Positions 25,215 to 34,267 of a stretch of DNA of 49,483 nt are shown one piece after another. The position numbers were made by a program, and so were the translations under genes. Position 1 is the stretch's first letter; every line of letters starts with the position of its first letter. The stretch is from positions 1 to 49,483 of the forward strand of contig NZ_JANTYS010000037.1 in assembly GCF_024808255.1 (NCBI RefSeq). The letters run 5' to 3'. The DNA is from Mucilaginibacter dorajii. GTDB taxonomy: Bacteria > Bacteroidota > Bacteroidia > Sphingobacteriales > Sphingobacteriaceae. The notes below the pieces were generated by a model. That model worked only from the letters and a program-made list of their open reading frames with translations. It was not told the DNA's origin and did no database searches.

Positions 25215-26291
25215 TTGTGCTTAAAACAATACGTTGTACATTTATATAAAACAGTTTACCTTACTTTGAAACAGCAGTTAAACCCTATTGAGTGTTACGC
25301 CGATACTAAAATTTATTTGTTTTGCCCGGCAGGCTATGCCACCGGTGGCCCCGAAGCGCTGCACCAGTTAGGCGCTCAATTAAGAGCGATAGGTTTTAAC
25401 GCGTTTATGTATTATTATACTACCCCCGATAGTGTTGATGTCGTACATAAAAACTACGAAAAATACCAGGTTCCCGTAGCCGATGCGTTAGAAAATAATT
25501 CACACAACATTATTATTTTGCCCGAAACTCATTTAGCCCCAATTTTTGATAAAGCCCATAAACAGATCAGGAAAATTATTTGGTGGTTGAGCGTGGTGAA
25601 CTACCACATTATCCAAAATGGGCTGATAAATAGCTTGAAGCATAAAAATTTTTTCTGGCTGCGTAATTACTTTGGGCGCTATCCGACTGCTTCTTTCGCC
25701 CGGCTTAAGCGGCATAAGGATGTGTGGCACATTAGCCACTCCTGGTATTCGCAGGTGCATTTGCTGGAGAACGGCATTGAACCTGTTGGCCGTATATCCG
25801 ATTATATGAACAACGCCTTTTTTGATAGCGTTGACCAAACCGCAGCTAAAGAAAACATCGTTATATACAATCCTGTAAAGAATGATAAGTTTTTGGAGCA
25901 GATCATCAGCTTAACGCCAACCCTAAACTGGATGCCGATCAAAGACATGACGCCGGCTCAGGTTGCAACCACCATGAACAAAGCCAAATTATACATTGAT
26001 TTTGGTTTTCACCCCGGTAAGGAACGCATGCCGCGCGAAGCTTGTATTATGCATTGCTGCATGATCATCGGTAAAAATGGCTCTGCAGCTTATGCCGAGG
26101 ACATGCCCATACCGGAACGTTATCGGTTTGATAAAAACGAGGACCAGATCGCCGAAATTATAATCCGGATCAATCAATGCTTTGAAAACTACGATATTTT
26201 GATAGCCGATTTTGCCCCTTATCGCGAAGCACTATATAATGAGCAGCAGGAGTTTGAAGCAGCTGTAAAAAAGGTATTTGTAAAAGCATAA
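25215..26291 (+). CDS. Glycosyltransferase-like protein (GT-B fold suspected)
   Basis: A 358-residue protein, last of the glycan locus. The fold begins near residue 32 with KIYLFCPAGYATGGPEALHQL, a Gly-rich loop found at the start of GT-B enzymes. Further on are IWWLSVVNYH, an RHKDVWHISHSW stretch, and a donor-site-like region YIDFGFHPGKERMPREACIM, where GKERMPREA stands in the place of the usual EGFGLP. No ATG is in frame near the start; TTG at 25215 is the longest option and TTG at 25266 is also possible. The exact sugar and family number are unknown. Confidence 0.7.
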   Translation: MCLKQYVVHLYKTVYLTLKQQLNPIECYADTKIYLFCPAGYATGGPEALHQLGAQLRAIGFNAFMYYYTTPDSVDVVHKNYEKYQVPVADALENNSHNIIILPETHLAPIFDKAHKQIRKIIWWLSVVNYHIIQNGLINSLKHKNFFWLRNYFGRYPTASFARLKRHKDVWHISHSWYSQVHLLENGIEPVGRISDYMNNAFFDSVDQTAAKENIVIYNPVKNDKFLEQIISLTPTLNWMPIKDMTPAQVATTMNKAKLYIDFGFHPGKERMPREACIMHCCMIIGKNGSAAYAEDMPIPERYRFDKNEDQIAEIIIRINQCFENYDILIADFAPYREALYNEQQEFEAAVKKVFVKA

Positions 26292-26326
26292 AAAAGCCGC
26301 CCGGCAATCCCGGCGCGGCTTTTTAT
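26291..26326. terminator. Bidirectional terminator
   Basis: AAAAAGCCGC (26291-26300) pairs with GCGGCTTTTT (26315-26324). A and T tracts on both sides let it serve the glycosyltransferase-like gene and the convergent beta-barrel gene. Confidence 0.85.
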
Positions 26327-26347
26327 CAAATCAAGGGCAATTATTAT

Positions 26348-27028
26348 TTACTGAAATTTAAATCCTAAACCTATTTGCCAAACCTGGTTACGGTAATTGG
26401 GCAGGTAGGAGTCATTATCCGGATTATTGGAGGTAAGGTCGATATTATAACGGCCTCGCAATTCCACATTTCTACTTAGGTCAACACTCAGGCCAATAAC
26501 ACCGCTGATGTCGGTTTGATCACCGCGGTTATTGTAAAAGTGTTCGTAATCTGTTTGAAAACCGGTTTCGTACTTGTTATTGGTCGATGTTAAGAAGTTG
26601 ATAGACGGGCCAACCAAAAAGTTAAAGTTTGGCGCCAGTTTAACTTTTAACAACAAGGGCACATCAATGTAATTGGTACGCTGCGTAAACCTGCCATACT
26701 CGGTATTGGCAGCATAGCCTTTGCCAGAGTACAAAATCTCTGGGGCAAACGAAATTGGGTAAGCGATAGGGATATCCAGCGTTAAACCGGCGTTAAAGCT
26801 TGCAATAGCATCTGTGCTGAAATTTGCGTTGTTGGCGTCAATAGTGTTTGCAATGTTTAAGCCGCCTGTTACACCAACCTTAATGCGGTAAAAATCATCA
26901 TCGCGTTGGCGACGTTCGTGGCGCTCGCCCCGGTACGGTGGCCTGCGACGGGGCGGCCCGTAATAACCTTGTGCGCTAGCGGTGTATGCTGCAAATAAGC
27001 AGAGCGTAAAAAAGATTAATTTCTTCAT
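26348..27028 (-). CDS. Outer membrane beta-barrel protein (porin family / PorT-like)
   Basis: A 226-residue protein with a signal peptide ending TASAQG near residue 20. An unusual basic, proline-rich segment follows (PPRRRPPYRGERHERRQRDD, about 25-44), then a beta-barrel that starts YRIKVGVTGGLNIANTID and ends in the aromatic C-terminus WQIGLGFKFQ. This fits the OMP_b-brl family of Bacteroidota. The function is unknown; some relatives take part in adhesion or secretion. The Arg-rich stretch just after the signal peptide may face the periplasm or bind polyanions. Confidence 0.8.
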   Translation of the reverse strand: MKKLIFFTLCLFAAYTASAQGYYGPPRRRPPYRGERHERRQRDDDFYRIKVGVTGGLNIANTIDANNANFSTDAIASFNAGLTLDIPIAYPISFAPEILYSGKGYAANTEYGRFTQRTNYIDVPLLLKVKLAPNFNFLVGPSINFLTSTNNKYETGFQTDYEHFYNNRGDQTDISGVIGLSVDLSRNVELRGRYNIDLTSNNPDNDSYLPNYRNQVWQIGLGFKFQ

Positions 27029-27139
27029 GTTAGTATGTTTTTATATTGTCATAGATTAAAAATTATAGCAAAGGTTTATTCGCGGTGTAATTTTTGTGAT
27101 AATTGTGTCGCCGTCAACGGGCAAAAACAACATTTACAC

Positions 27140-27147
27140 TACATTTG
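27140..27147 (+). promoter_or_regulatory. -7 box directly before the GH3 start codon
   Basis: TACATTTG matches TANNTTTG and ends three bases before the ATG at 27151. If used, the transcript would be leaderless or nearly so. No good -33 element was found. Confidence 0.45.
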
Positions 27148-27150
27148 AAC

Positions 27151-28869
27151 ATGCCAAAACAGAAAATTTATACCTACCTCCTTTTATTTACTGCTATCAA
27201 TTTTGTTGCCATAAACAGCTTTGCCCAACAGGAAAGCTATATTCAAAGTCTTGATAAACAAAATCATTGGGTCGATTCGGTTTATCATAAACTCAGCCGC
27301 AAACACCGGGTGGCGCAGTTGTTATTTGTGCGGGCGCATACCAATAAAGGGCAGGCTTATGAAGATTCGGTAGGCATGGTGATTAAAGATCAGCAAATTG
27401 GCGGCCTGGTATTTTTTCAGGGTGGCCCTGGCAGGCAGTTAAATTTGAGCAACAAGTATCAAAAGCTGGCCAAAGTGCCACTGCTGATAGCCATGGACGG
27501 CGAATGGGGACTGGGCATGCGCCTGGACTCGACCATATCTTACCCATACCAGATGGCCTTGGGTGCTATACAGGATAATACCCTTATTTATAAAATGGGC
27601 CAGCAAATAGCCTATGATTTTAAGCGCATAGGCCTGCAAATGAATTTGGGCCCCGATATGGATATCAACAACAACCCCAATAACCCGGTGATTAATTACC
27701 GCTCTTTTGGCGATAATATGTACAATGTAGCCAAAAAGGGTATTGCTTACTTTAAAGGCATGCAGGATGCCGGCTTACTGGTTACAGCCAAACATTTTCC
27801 GGGCCATGGCGATACTAACGTCGATTCGCATTTTGACTTACCGTTGTTACCTTATACCCGCAAACGCCTGGATTCATTGGAGGAATACCCTTTTCGCGAA
27901 GCCATTAATGCCGGTATCAGCGGTGTGATGATAGCCCATATGAGCATCCCGGCGTTGGATAGTACCACGCATTTACCGTCCACCTTATCGCGTCCCATTA
28001 TTACCGGCATTTTAAAAGATTCGTTGAAATTTAAAGGCCTGGTAGTATCAGATGCCATGGAAATGAAAGGCGTTGTAAAGTATTTTCCTGATGGCGAGGC
28101 TGATGTGCGCGCGTTTATTGCCGGTAATGATATCATCGAACTATCAGAAAACTCCGATAGGGCCATTAAGCTCATCCGTAAAGCGGTACGCCAGGGCAAA
28201 GTAAGCAAAGAGGAATTTGAAGCCCGCGTAAAAAAAGTATTGGCCGCCAAATACTGGGCCGGGCTTAACCAATACCGCCCCGCATTGCCCGGTAACTTAG
28301 CAGCAGACCTGAACAGGCCCGAAGCTAAAGACCTGGTACAACAGTTAAGCGATGCATCGGTAACCCTAATAAAAGGCAACCCCACGGCTTTGAAACTCAA
28401 TCCGTTTTTAAAAACGGCTATATTAAGTATCGGCGTGTCATCGCCAACTGTTTTTCAGCAGGAAACGGCCAAAAGTTTCCCCAACTGCAAAATATTTATG
28501 GTTGATAAAAATACAGAAGCGGTTGAACTGAAAAATATCCTGGGTTTGTTAAATAAGTATGAGCAGGTAATAGTGGGCATCCATGATACCCGCCTGCGCC
28601 CGGCAAGCAAACTAAACTATACCAGCGATGTAAAGCTCATGATTGCCGACTTGGCCGGCCGTGCCAATACCATCATGAGTATATTTGCCAACGCCTATGC
28701 CATTGCGGGTTTGCCCGGTATTGAAAAAAGTACCGCGCTGATGGTGTGCTACCAAAATAGTCCCGAAATGCAAAAGGCGGTAGCCAAGATACTATCCGGT
28801 AATTTAAAGCCAACGGGTAAGCTGCCGGTAAGTGTAAATGTGTTTTTCCCGACGGGGACAGGGTTATAG
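27151..28869 (+). CDS. Glycoside hydrolase family 3, NagZ-like N-acetylhexosaminidase
   Basis: A 572-residue secreted enzyme; the signal peptide ends INSFAQ near residue 26. The (beta/alpha)8 domain has IGGLVFFQGGPG, AMDGEWGLGMRL, NLGPDMDINNNPNNPVINYRSFG (split), KHFPGHGDT at 214-222 with DSH at 225-227, and the nucleophile D301 in VVSDAMEM. The KHFPGHGDT...DSH loop gives the His used as acid/base in NagZ-type enzymes, so the substrate is likely a beta-N-acetylglucosaminide, perhaps from peptidoglycan. A C-terminal alpha/beta domain follows, without the fused beta-lactamase domain seen in many Bacteroidota relatives. The ATG at 27151 is chosen because it gives a proper signal peptide. Confidence 0.9.
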   Translation: MPKQKIYTYLLLFTAINFVAINSFAQQESYIQSLDKQNHWVDSVYHKLSRKHRVAQLLFVRAHTNKGQAYEDSVGMVIKDQQIGGLVFFQGGPGRQLNLSNKYQKLAKVPLLIAMDGEWGLGMRLDSTISYPYQMALGAIQDNTLIYKMGQQIAYDFKRIGLQMNLGPDMDINNNPNNPVINYRSFGDNMYNVAKKGIAYFKGMQDAGLLVTAKHFPGHGDTNVDSHFDLPLLPYTRKRLDSLEEYPFREAINAGISGVMIAHMSIPALDSTTHLPSTLSRPIITGILKDSLKFKGLVVSDAMEMKGVVKYFPDGEADVRAFIAGNDIIELSENSDRAIKLIRKAVRQGKVSKEEFEARVKKVLAAKYWAGLNQYRPALPGNLAADLNRPEAKDLVQQLSDASVTLIKGNPTALKLNPFLKTAILSIGVSSPTVFQQETAKSFPNCKIFMVDKNTEAVELKNILGLLNKYEQVIVGIHDTRLRPASKLNYTSDVKLMIADLAGRANTIMSIFANAYAIAGLPGIEKSTALMVCYQNSPEMQKAVAKILSGNLKPTGKLPVSVNVFFPTGTGL

Positions 28870-29342
28870 GGAAAGGGCTATAGGGACCATGTCATTGTTT
28901 CGTGCCTACCCATGACGTATTGTAAAACACGTTTGTCATCCTGAACATAGTGAAGGATCTATTCTACGCCTTGCTTATTCGCCCTGAAAAGTTCGCTAAT
29001 AGATGCTTCGTGCCTCAGCATGACAAGTTATAAAAAAGGAAGTCATCCTTGTTTCAGGACCCCACAGGACAGGTGACCCGCATGATGTATACTTAGAAAA
29101 TGGGGTGCTGAAACAAGTTCAGCATGACATTGGGTTTCGAGTTGCCTTGTCATTTTCACCTTCAGAGGCCCGGGATTTTATAACTCAGCATGACAGGGTG
29201 GAGAGGACTGTTTGGTACGTCATTTACCCTTTAGAGGCTCACGGATTTTACAACTCAGCATGCCCCTTTTTTTATTGGCGTCATTTCCACCTTCACGGTC
29301 CGCGGATTTTGCAACTCGCAACGGCGAGGGAGAGGAGATTAT
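28870..29342. repeat. Gene-free stretch of interspersed and tandem repeats
   Basis: From 29017 to about 29190 lies copy 1 of a composite repeat, with direct relatives at 35863-36045 and, inverted, at 39384-39548. It includes the long match TGTATACTTAG and TGCTGAAACAAGTTCAGCAT. It ends in a CCTTCA...GGATTTTATAACTC unit that repeats at 29218-29262 and 29279-29321. A different palindrome, GTCATCCTGAACATAGTGAAGGATC, starts at 28938. Short open frames here are made of repeat sequence and are not called as genes. Confidence 0.7.
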
Positions 29343-29588
29343 CTATTCCCCCGCCGTAATCAGCGCCACGCCTGCCTCATCAACATGTATGTGGCAACGT
29401 TCAACAGAAATATGGTGTTTGAATTTACTGATAGCTTCTATCCAGTCGCGGGAGGTAAAAACGGGGGCTTGTATGTTTACGGCTTCTACCAGGATCTCTT
29501 CACCATCCAGTACCAGTCGCCAGCATTGGTCACAGCCGTTGCTATCGGTGTTATAGCGAATTTGGGCAAGGTTAACTTGTTTGTTCAT
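29343..29588 (-). CDS. Small conserved-looking hypothetical protein
   Basis: An 81-residue soluble, acidic protein with no signal peptide. It opens MNKQVNLAQIRYNT, has CDQCWRLVLDGEEILVEAV (a Cys-x-x-Cys pair near 19-22), SRDWIEAISKFKHHISVERC and ends in HIHVDEAGVALITAGE. The start is the ATG at 29588; one codon upstream is a TTG. The composition and alternating hydrophobic pattern look like a real small alpha/beta protein. No family is recognised. It lies between a repeat field and the GT87 gene. Confidence 0.6.
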   Translation of the reverse strand: MNKQVNLAQIRYNTDSNGCDQCWRLVLDGEEILVEAVNIQAPVFTSRDWIEAISKFKHHISVERCHIHVDEAGVALITAGE

Positions 29589-29724
29589 CAATCAAATAGT
29601 TTAATTTAATAAGGAGTCAGCCCCAAAAACGTTGTGCGTTGGCGGTTAGTATGTGTTCAAAATGTATTATTTACGTTGCAGGTGTTTCATGTTATTATTT
29701 CCAAGACCACACATCTCAATGTAT

Positions 29725-29732
29725 TATTTTTG
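29725..29732 (+). promoter_or_regulatory. -7 box of the GT87 gene
   Basis: TATTTTTG matches TANNTTTG, 52 bases before the chosen ATG at 29785. Confidence 0.4.
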
Positions 29733-29784
29733 TTACTAATGTTTGCCGGATTTGTATATTCGCGACTTATCTCAAACCTGGTTA

Positions 29785-30954
29785 ATGAAAAAGCTCTCCA
29801 ATCTCATTTATAACAAACCGCTTGTTTTTGCTTTATGGTTTGGCCTAAGCTTTATTATGGTGGTTAAAGGTGTGCTTATCCACGCGTCATACAATAATTA
29901 CCAGGTTTTTAAGTATAACTTTATACACACCATTCACCAGCAGAACCTGTTTGCAGAATACCCGCAGCAGTATTTTGATCTGAACCATTACGGCCCGGTA
30001 TTCTCGCTCATTATTGCCCCCTTTACGCTTTTTCCCGACAACGTAGGTGTAGTATTGTGGGTAATGTTTAATGCTTTTGTGCTGTTTAAGGCTATTCAAT
30101 TATTGCCTTTAAAAGAAAACCAATATGTGGTAGTTTTACTCATTTGTGCGCATGAGTTGTTAACGGCATCGGCCAATTTGCAAAGTAATCCTATGGTTGC
30201 CGGGCTCATCATTTTAAGCTTCGCTTTCATCAAACGCAAACAGGATTTCTGGGCCGCGCTCATGATCGCCCTGGGTACCTTCATCAAACTTTATGGTATT
30301 GTGGGATTGGCGTTCTTCTTCTTCTCGAATAACAAACTAAAATTTATCGCCGGGCTTATTTTCTGGTCGGTAGTTTTGTTTTTACTGCCGATGATTATCT
30401 CATCGCCGGCATTTATTGTTCAAACCTATCATGATTGGTATATCGATCTGATTGCAAAAAACAACGCCAACGCCACATCAACCATGCAAGGCATTAGTGT
30501 GATGGGCTTTTTACGCAAGATATTACATTGGCCCGGGCTGGAAAATATTTATGTAATAGCACCCGCCATACTACTCTTCGGCCTTTCGTACCTAAGGATC
30601 AAATGCTACAAGATCACCGAGTACCAGTTGCTTATCCTGGCATCGGCCTTAATTTTTACCGTTATCTTCAGCAGCTCGGCCGAGTCGAGTACTTATATCA
30701 TCGCTTTTCCGGGAGTAGCCATATGGTTTATGTGTTTAAAGCGCCCGGTTACCTGGTATGAGATTGTGCTGTTTGTAGCCGCGCTATTATTAACCAGTCT
30801 TTCGCCTTCAGATCTTTTCCCCAAATATGTGCGTGTGCATTATGTGATGCCGTATCGGCTAAAAGCACTGCCTTGTTTTTTGATCTGGCTCAAAATTATT
30901 TATGAAACCTACACACGCAATTTTTCAGTTCAAAAGCAAGTTAACGTGGCGTAA
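29785..30954 (+). CDS. GT87 (DUF2029) membrane glycosyltransferase
   Basis: A 389-residue polytopic GT-C enzyme with about ten membrane helices. Members use polyprenyl-phosphate sugars as donors on the outer face of the inner membrane. The first periplasmic loop holds AEYPQQYFDLNHYGPVFSL, with the acidic and Tyr residues seen in GT87; GTFIKLYGIVG near residue 170 and SPAFIVQTYHDWY near 215 are further family-like segments. The ATG at 29785 (MKKLSNLIYNKPLVF) is chosen over the TTG at 29743. A lipid-sugar synthase gene lies 282 bases downstream and could supply the donor. Confidence 0.8.
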   Translation: MKKLSNLIYNKPLVFALWFGLSFIMVVKGVLIHASYNNYQVFKYNFIHTIHQQNLFAEYPQQYFDLNHYGPVFSLIIAPFTLFPDNVGVVLWVMFNAFVLFKAIQLLPLKENQYVVVLLICAHELLTASANLQSNPMVAGLIILSFAFIKRKQDFWAALMIALGTFIKLYGIVGLAFFFFSNNKLKFIAGLIFWSVVLFLLPMIISSPAFIVQTYHDWYIDLIAKNNANATSTMQGISVMGFLRKILHWPGLENIYVIAPAILLFGLSYLRIKCYKITEYQLLILASALIFTVIFSSSAESSTYIIAFPGVAIWFMCLKRPVTWYEIVLFVAALLLTSLSPSDLFPKYVRVHYVMPYRLKALPCFLIWLKIIYETYTRNFSVQKQVNVA

Positions 30955-31044
30955 ATCGTTTCAATGACAGTTTTGTGTCATTTATTAAAAAAATACAAAA
31001 TAATTGTAAAGTTGTTTGTAAAAATCATGCGATAATTATATAAG

Positions 31045-31160
31045 TTTGTAACAACCAAGTTACAAATTGCGATTTATGGATGGGCCTTATCTCCCCATTA
31101 TAAGTTTATTACAACCCTGCTGTAATGTTGTAACCAGGTTTATCGTAACAACCTTGTAAC
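31045..31160. promoter_or_regulatory. Cluster of TTGTAAC palindromes before the GT2/deacetylase pair
   Basis: TTTGTAAC (31045-31052) and GTTACAAA (31059-31066) form a perfect dyad with a six-base centre. ATTACA/TGTAAT (31108-31126), GTTGTAAC (31128-31135), GTAACAAC (31145-31152) and CTTGTAAC (31153-31160) follow. Four or five copies of one half-site in 116 bases, ending 77 bases before the start codon, look like operator sites for an unknown regulator. Confidence 0.4.
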
Positions 31161-31236
31161 ACAATAATGCATTTAGTATCGAAAATATAACGAGCTGAGC
31201 CCACACAACCTGTCATAATTAGCACCGAAACTATTA

Positions 31237-32205
31237 ATGATTTACGATTTAAAAAAGCGAATTTCTATCGTTATACCTGCATATAACGAGGAAAAAAATA
31301 TCAGCTTCTTAATTGAGCAACTCGGCGAAACGTTGAGTAACACCAATTATGAATATGAGGTGATTTTTGTTGACGACGGGAGTCGCGACAATACACTTAA
31401 CGAAATTAAGTTTAATGCGGCCATGCACAGCAATGTGTACTATGTGGAGCTTTCAAAAAACTTTGGTAAAGATCATGCCCTTAAAGCCGGTATAGGCCTG
31501 GCCAAAGGCGATGCCGTAATTACCATGGATGCCGATATGCAGCACCCGCCAGAAATGATATTGACTATGCTGCGGTTTTGGGAAGATGATTATGATATTG
31601 TATACACCTATCGTAAAAACGCCAACCCCCACGCCAAAAAATATCAAAAGGCAACTTCGAAGATGTTTTATAAAGGGATCAATATGCTATCAGACATTCA
31701 GCTGGAAAATGGTACGGCCGATTTCAGGCTGATGGACGCCAAGGTGGTAAAACAGCTTAAGGCTATTGATGAATACGAGATCTTTTTAAGAGGCATTATC
31801 AAATGGACCGGTTTTAAACAAATAGGCTTGCCATACACCCCATCAAAAAGGCATACCGGCGAAGTAAGCTATTCGTTTTTTAACCTGGTTAAGCTGGCTG
31901 TAAGCAGCATCATGGCATTTAGCGCCCGCCCGCTTTACGTGGTAACAGGGATAGGCTTATTTGTATCGGCATTGGCTATATTGTATATTCCATATGTGCT
32001 CATCAGCTATTTTGCCGGCTACGCGGTTTCGGGCTGGGCGTCAATTATGGCAACTATCGCTTTTTTTGGTGGTTTGCAGTTGCTGGTGTTGGGCATCATA
32101 GGCGTTTACGTGGGTAAAATATTTATGCAATCTAAACATCGCCCCAATTATATCATTCGGTCTACCAATTTTGTTGCTGTAAATAATGATCTTATTAGGA
32201 TTTGA
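31237..32205 (+). CDS. GT2 polyprenyl-phosphate sugar synthase (DPM1/GtrB/ArnC-like)
   Basis: A 322-residue enzyme that should move a sugar from a nucleotide donor to polyprenyl phosphate at the inner leaflet. It has ISIVIPAYNEEKNI, FVDDGSRDNT, the catalytic DADMQHPPE at 98-106, and the FRLMD and KWTGFKQIGLPYTPSKR segments typical of the DPM1/GtrB group. Two C-terminal membrane helices lie at about 230-255 and 265-290. Its last 20 bases overlap the start of the deacetylase gene, so the pair is coupled. Confidence 0.88.
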   Translation: MIYDLKKRISIVIPAYNEEKNISFLIEQLGETLSNTNYEYEVIFVDDGSRDNTLNEIKFNAAMHSNVYYVELSKNFGKDHALKAGIGLAKGDAVITMDADMQHPPEMILTMLRFWEDDYDIVYTYRKNANPHAKKYQKATSKMFYKGINMLSDIQLENGTADFRLMDAKVVKQLKAIDEYEIFLRGIIKWTGFKQIGLPYTPSKRHTGEVSYSFFNLVKLAVSSIMAFSARPLYVVTGIGLFVSALAILYIPYVLISYFAGYAVSGWASIMATIAFFGGLQLLVLGIIGVYVGKIFMQSKHRPNYIIRSTNFVAVNNDLIRI

Positions 32206-32983
32206 TGTTGAAGAGTTTGATTTGCCGTTTGAGTACGGCAAATCACTGCCTTTTAACGAGCAATTGAGTATCTCCACAACAGGTACCTATTCCATTTTGG
32301 CGATGCTGAAATCTGCAAATATAAAAGCCACCTTTTTTTGCACCGCCAATTATGCTATTAACCAGCCCGATGTAATTGCCCGGATAGTAAGTGAGGGGCA
32401 TGAAATTGCATCGCATGGGTATTATCATTCCGAATTTAAACCGGAGCATTTAAAGCAATCCAAACTGGCATTAGAGCAACTCTCTGGAACTGAAGTAACC
32501 GGCTTCCGGATGGCAAGAATGATGCCTGTAGACGAGGCCGAAATTCAGAAGGCCGGCTATACCTACAACTCATCCATCAACCCCACCTGGATCCCGGGAC
32601 GGTACAATAATTTCGGCAAGCCACGCACCTGGTTTTATGATCACGATGTATTGCAGATCCCCGCGTCGGTATCGCCGGTGATCAGGTTTCCATTGTTTTG
32701 GCTTAGCTTTCATAATTTGCCAATGCCGTTAATCAAAAGCTTCGCGGCAGCTGCTTACCGTAAGGATGGTTATCTTAACCTGTATTTTCACCCCTGGGAG
32801 TTTACAGATCTGCACCAGCCAGATCGGTTTGGCGTTCCCGGTTACGTAGCCAAAAACTCTGGCGACGCATTTGTATCCCGCATCAAAAATTTTATCGAAT
32901 GGGCGCAAACCAAAGGCTGGCAGTTTGCCCGCACCGGCGATTTTGCTGATGGGGTAAATGAGAAAACCCTGGTACTGAAATAG
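32186..32983 (+). CDS. NodB-type polysaccharide deacetylase
   Basis: A 265-residue metal-dependent deacetylase. The N-terminal GFDVEEFDLPFEYG carries the catalytic and metal Asp, KATFFCTANYA follows, and SHGYYH at 76-81 gives the two His ligands. GFRMARMM and YFHPWEF near 190 are later family motifs. There is no signal peptide, so it acts in the cytoplasm, perhaps on a polyprenyl-linked sugar made by the overlapping GT2. Such pairing of a lipid-sugar synthase with a cytoplasmic deacylase is known from ArnC and ArnD. It converges on the CE2 gene with six bases between stops. Confidence 0.85.
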   Translation: MILLGFDVEEFDLPFEYGKSLPFNEQLSISTTGTYSILAMLKSANIKATFFCTANYAINQPDVIARIVSEGHEIASHGYYHSEFKPEHLKQSKLALEQLSGTEVTGFRMARMMPVDEAEIQKAGYTYNSSINPTWIPGRYNNFGKPRTWFYDHDVLQIPASVSPVIRFPLFWLSFHNLPMPLIKSFAAAAYRKDGYLNLYFHPWEFTDLHQPDRFGVPGYVAKNSGDAFVSRIKNFIEWAQTKGWQFARTGDFADGVNEKTLVLK

Positions 32984-32989
32984 CCCCTA

Positions 32990-34090
32990 TTACTTCAACA
33001 ACCCTGCAAAAAACGGTTCAAGCTCCTTAGCCAAAACCTGGTGATCGGCCACACTTGGGTGCCCGCTGCAGCCATGTGGATCCATCGGTTCAAAAAAGAA
33101 GGTGGCTACGGATTTATCTGTGGGGTAGGCAGCATCAATTTGTTTTTTGATGTTGGTCAGGCATCTTTGTAAAATCTCCCTGGAGGTATCCTTCATCATC
33201 GGGCTGGATAGCAAGGCTATTTGCGCTTTGGGATATTTTGATTTTACCAGCTTAACAAAATCTACAAAGGTGGCCACAAACTTAGCGGTATCAAACGCGG
33301 CCCGCGGCGTGCCATCGCCTTTACTCATATCGTTGGTGCCTAAAGCGATGCTTACGATGCGGGGCGTGTAGGTTTTAAAATTCCACTTTTGCGTGCTGTT
33401 TACCTGGAAGTTGGTATTTTCATAAACCAGCGGGATAGATGGTGTATCCCTGTTCCAGGTGCGGTAAATGCCAAAACCGCTTACACTGGCCAAAACAAAA
33501 TTCGTGTTTAATTTTCGTGATACGCTTGGGCCGTAAGCCATATAGGCATTGTGATGATCGTGGTAATCGCCGGTACCGCAGGGAATCTCCGAATCATCGG
33601 CCGCTGCCCCACAGGTAATGCTGTTACCTATAAATTCAATCAACGGTAGTTTGGTTATTGCCAGGCTTTTGATATCATGCGCCGCGATTTTTGAAAATAT
33701 TAAAGCCCCGGTATGCGCCTCTGTAGCCTTATAGATCCAAACGCGGTGTAGGCCATTACCCGTAGCTTTTATAATTAAAGGCTCTTTTGCACTCCCTTTC
33801 CCTTCAATCCTTATCTTCTTTTGATACACGCCATCCAGCTCATATTGCAGGTAATTATGTTCGCCGGCGTTTGCAATGCTTACATATACGGCACATTCGG
33901 TACCCTTAAAACGGAACCCAAAATGCGCGGCAGAGGTGATCAGCTCTAAATTGTGCTTATCGTTAATCATAGTGCGGCCCAATGGCTTCAGATCGGCAGC
34001 AAAAAGGGTGTCAGTAGGTTTTGCTTTCGCGATGCTTTGCAGCCCGCAAAAAATGAATAATATAAACGCAATAGCTGTGCTGTTTTTCAT
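32990..34090 (-). CDS. CE2-type SGNH carbohydrate esterase, secreted
   Basis: A 366-residue enzyme with signal peptide (to about AKA at 23). The N-terminal jelly-roll-like domain (30-145) is typical of CE2. The SGNH part has catalytic Ser in GNSITCG (S157), GTNDMSKGDG near 251 and the His in CSGHPSVADH (H344). CE2 enzymes remove acetyl groups from xylan or glucomannan. The ATG at 34090 is chosen; the ATG at 34138 would put 16 polar residues before the signal peptide. It may trim acetylated plant or self-made glycans. Confidence 0.85.
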   Translation of the reverse strand: MKNSTAIAFILFIFCGLQSIAKAKPTDTLFAADLKPLGRTMINDKHNLELITSAAHFGFRFKGTECAVYVSIANAGEHNYLQYELDGVYQKKIRIEGKGSAKEPLIIKATGNGLHRVWIYKATEAHTGALIFSKIAAHDIKSLAITKLPLIEFIGNSITCGAAADDSEIPCGTGDYHDHHNAYMAYGPSVSRKLNTNFVLASVSGFGIYRTWNRDTPSIPLVYENTNFQVNSTQKWNFKTYTPRIVSIALGTNDMSKGDGTPRAAFDTAKFVATFVDFVKLVKSKYPKAQIALLSSPMMKDTSREILQRCLTNIKKQIDAAYPTDKSVATFFFEPMDPHGCSGHPSVADHQVLAKELEPFFAGLLK

Positions 34091-34250
34091 AACGATACAA
34101 GATAGCGGATATCGGGATTGAAATCCAAATTCGTCCAATTTATCAATATAAAATGCTGTAAAAGTATCAGCATGGAAGCCTTGTGATGCGATGGTGCTCT
34201 TTTGCTCACCAGGTATTGCAGGATGTTTCTAAGTGTTATTTCCCAACCGG

Positions 34251-34267
34251 GTGACATTAAATGTCAC
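34251..34267. promoter_or_regulatory. Operator-like palindrome GTGACATT-A-AATGTCAC
   Basis: A perfect 8+1+8 dyad, 81 bases before the DUF535 gene and 160 bases before the divergent CE2 gene. The TGACAT half resembles Crp/Fnr-family sites, but no regulator is nearby. Confidence 0.4.

Noticed and set aside
29105..29359. 84-codon plus-strand frame
   Set aside because: Made of composite repeat sequence (CCTTCA...GGATTTT units), with no protein features.
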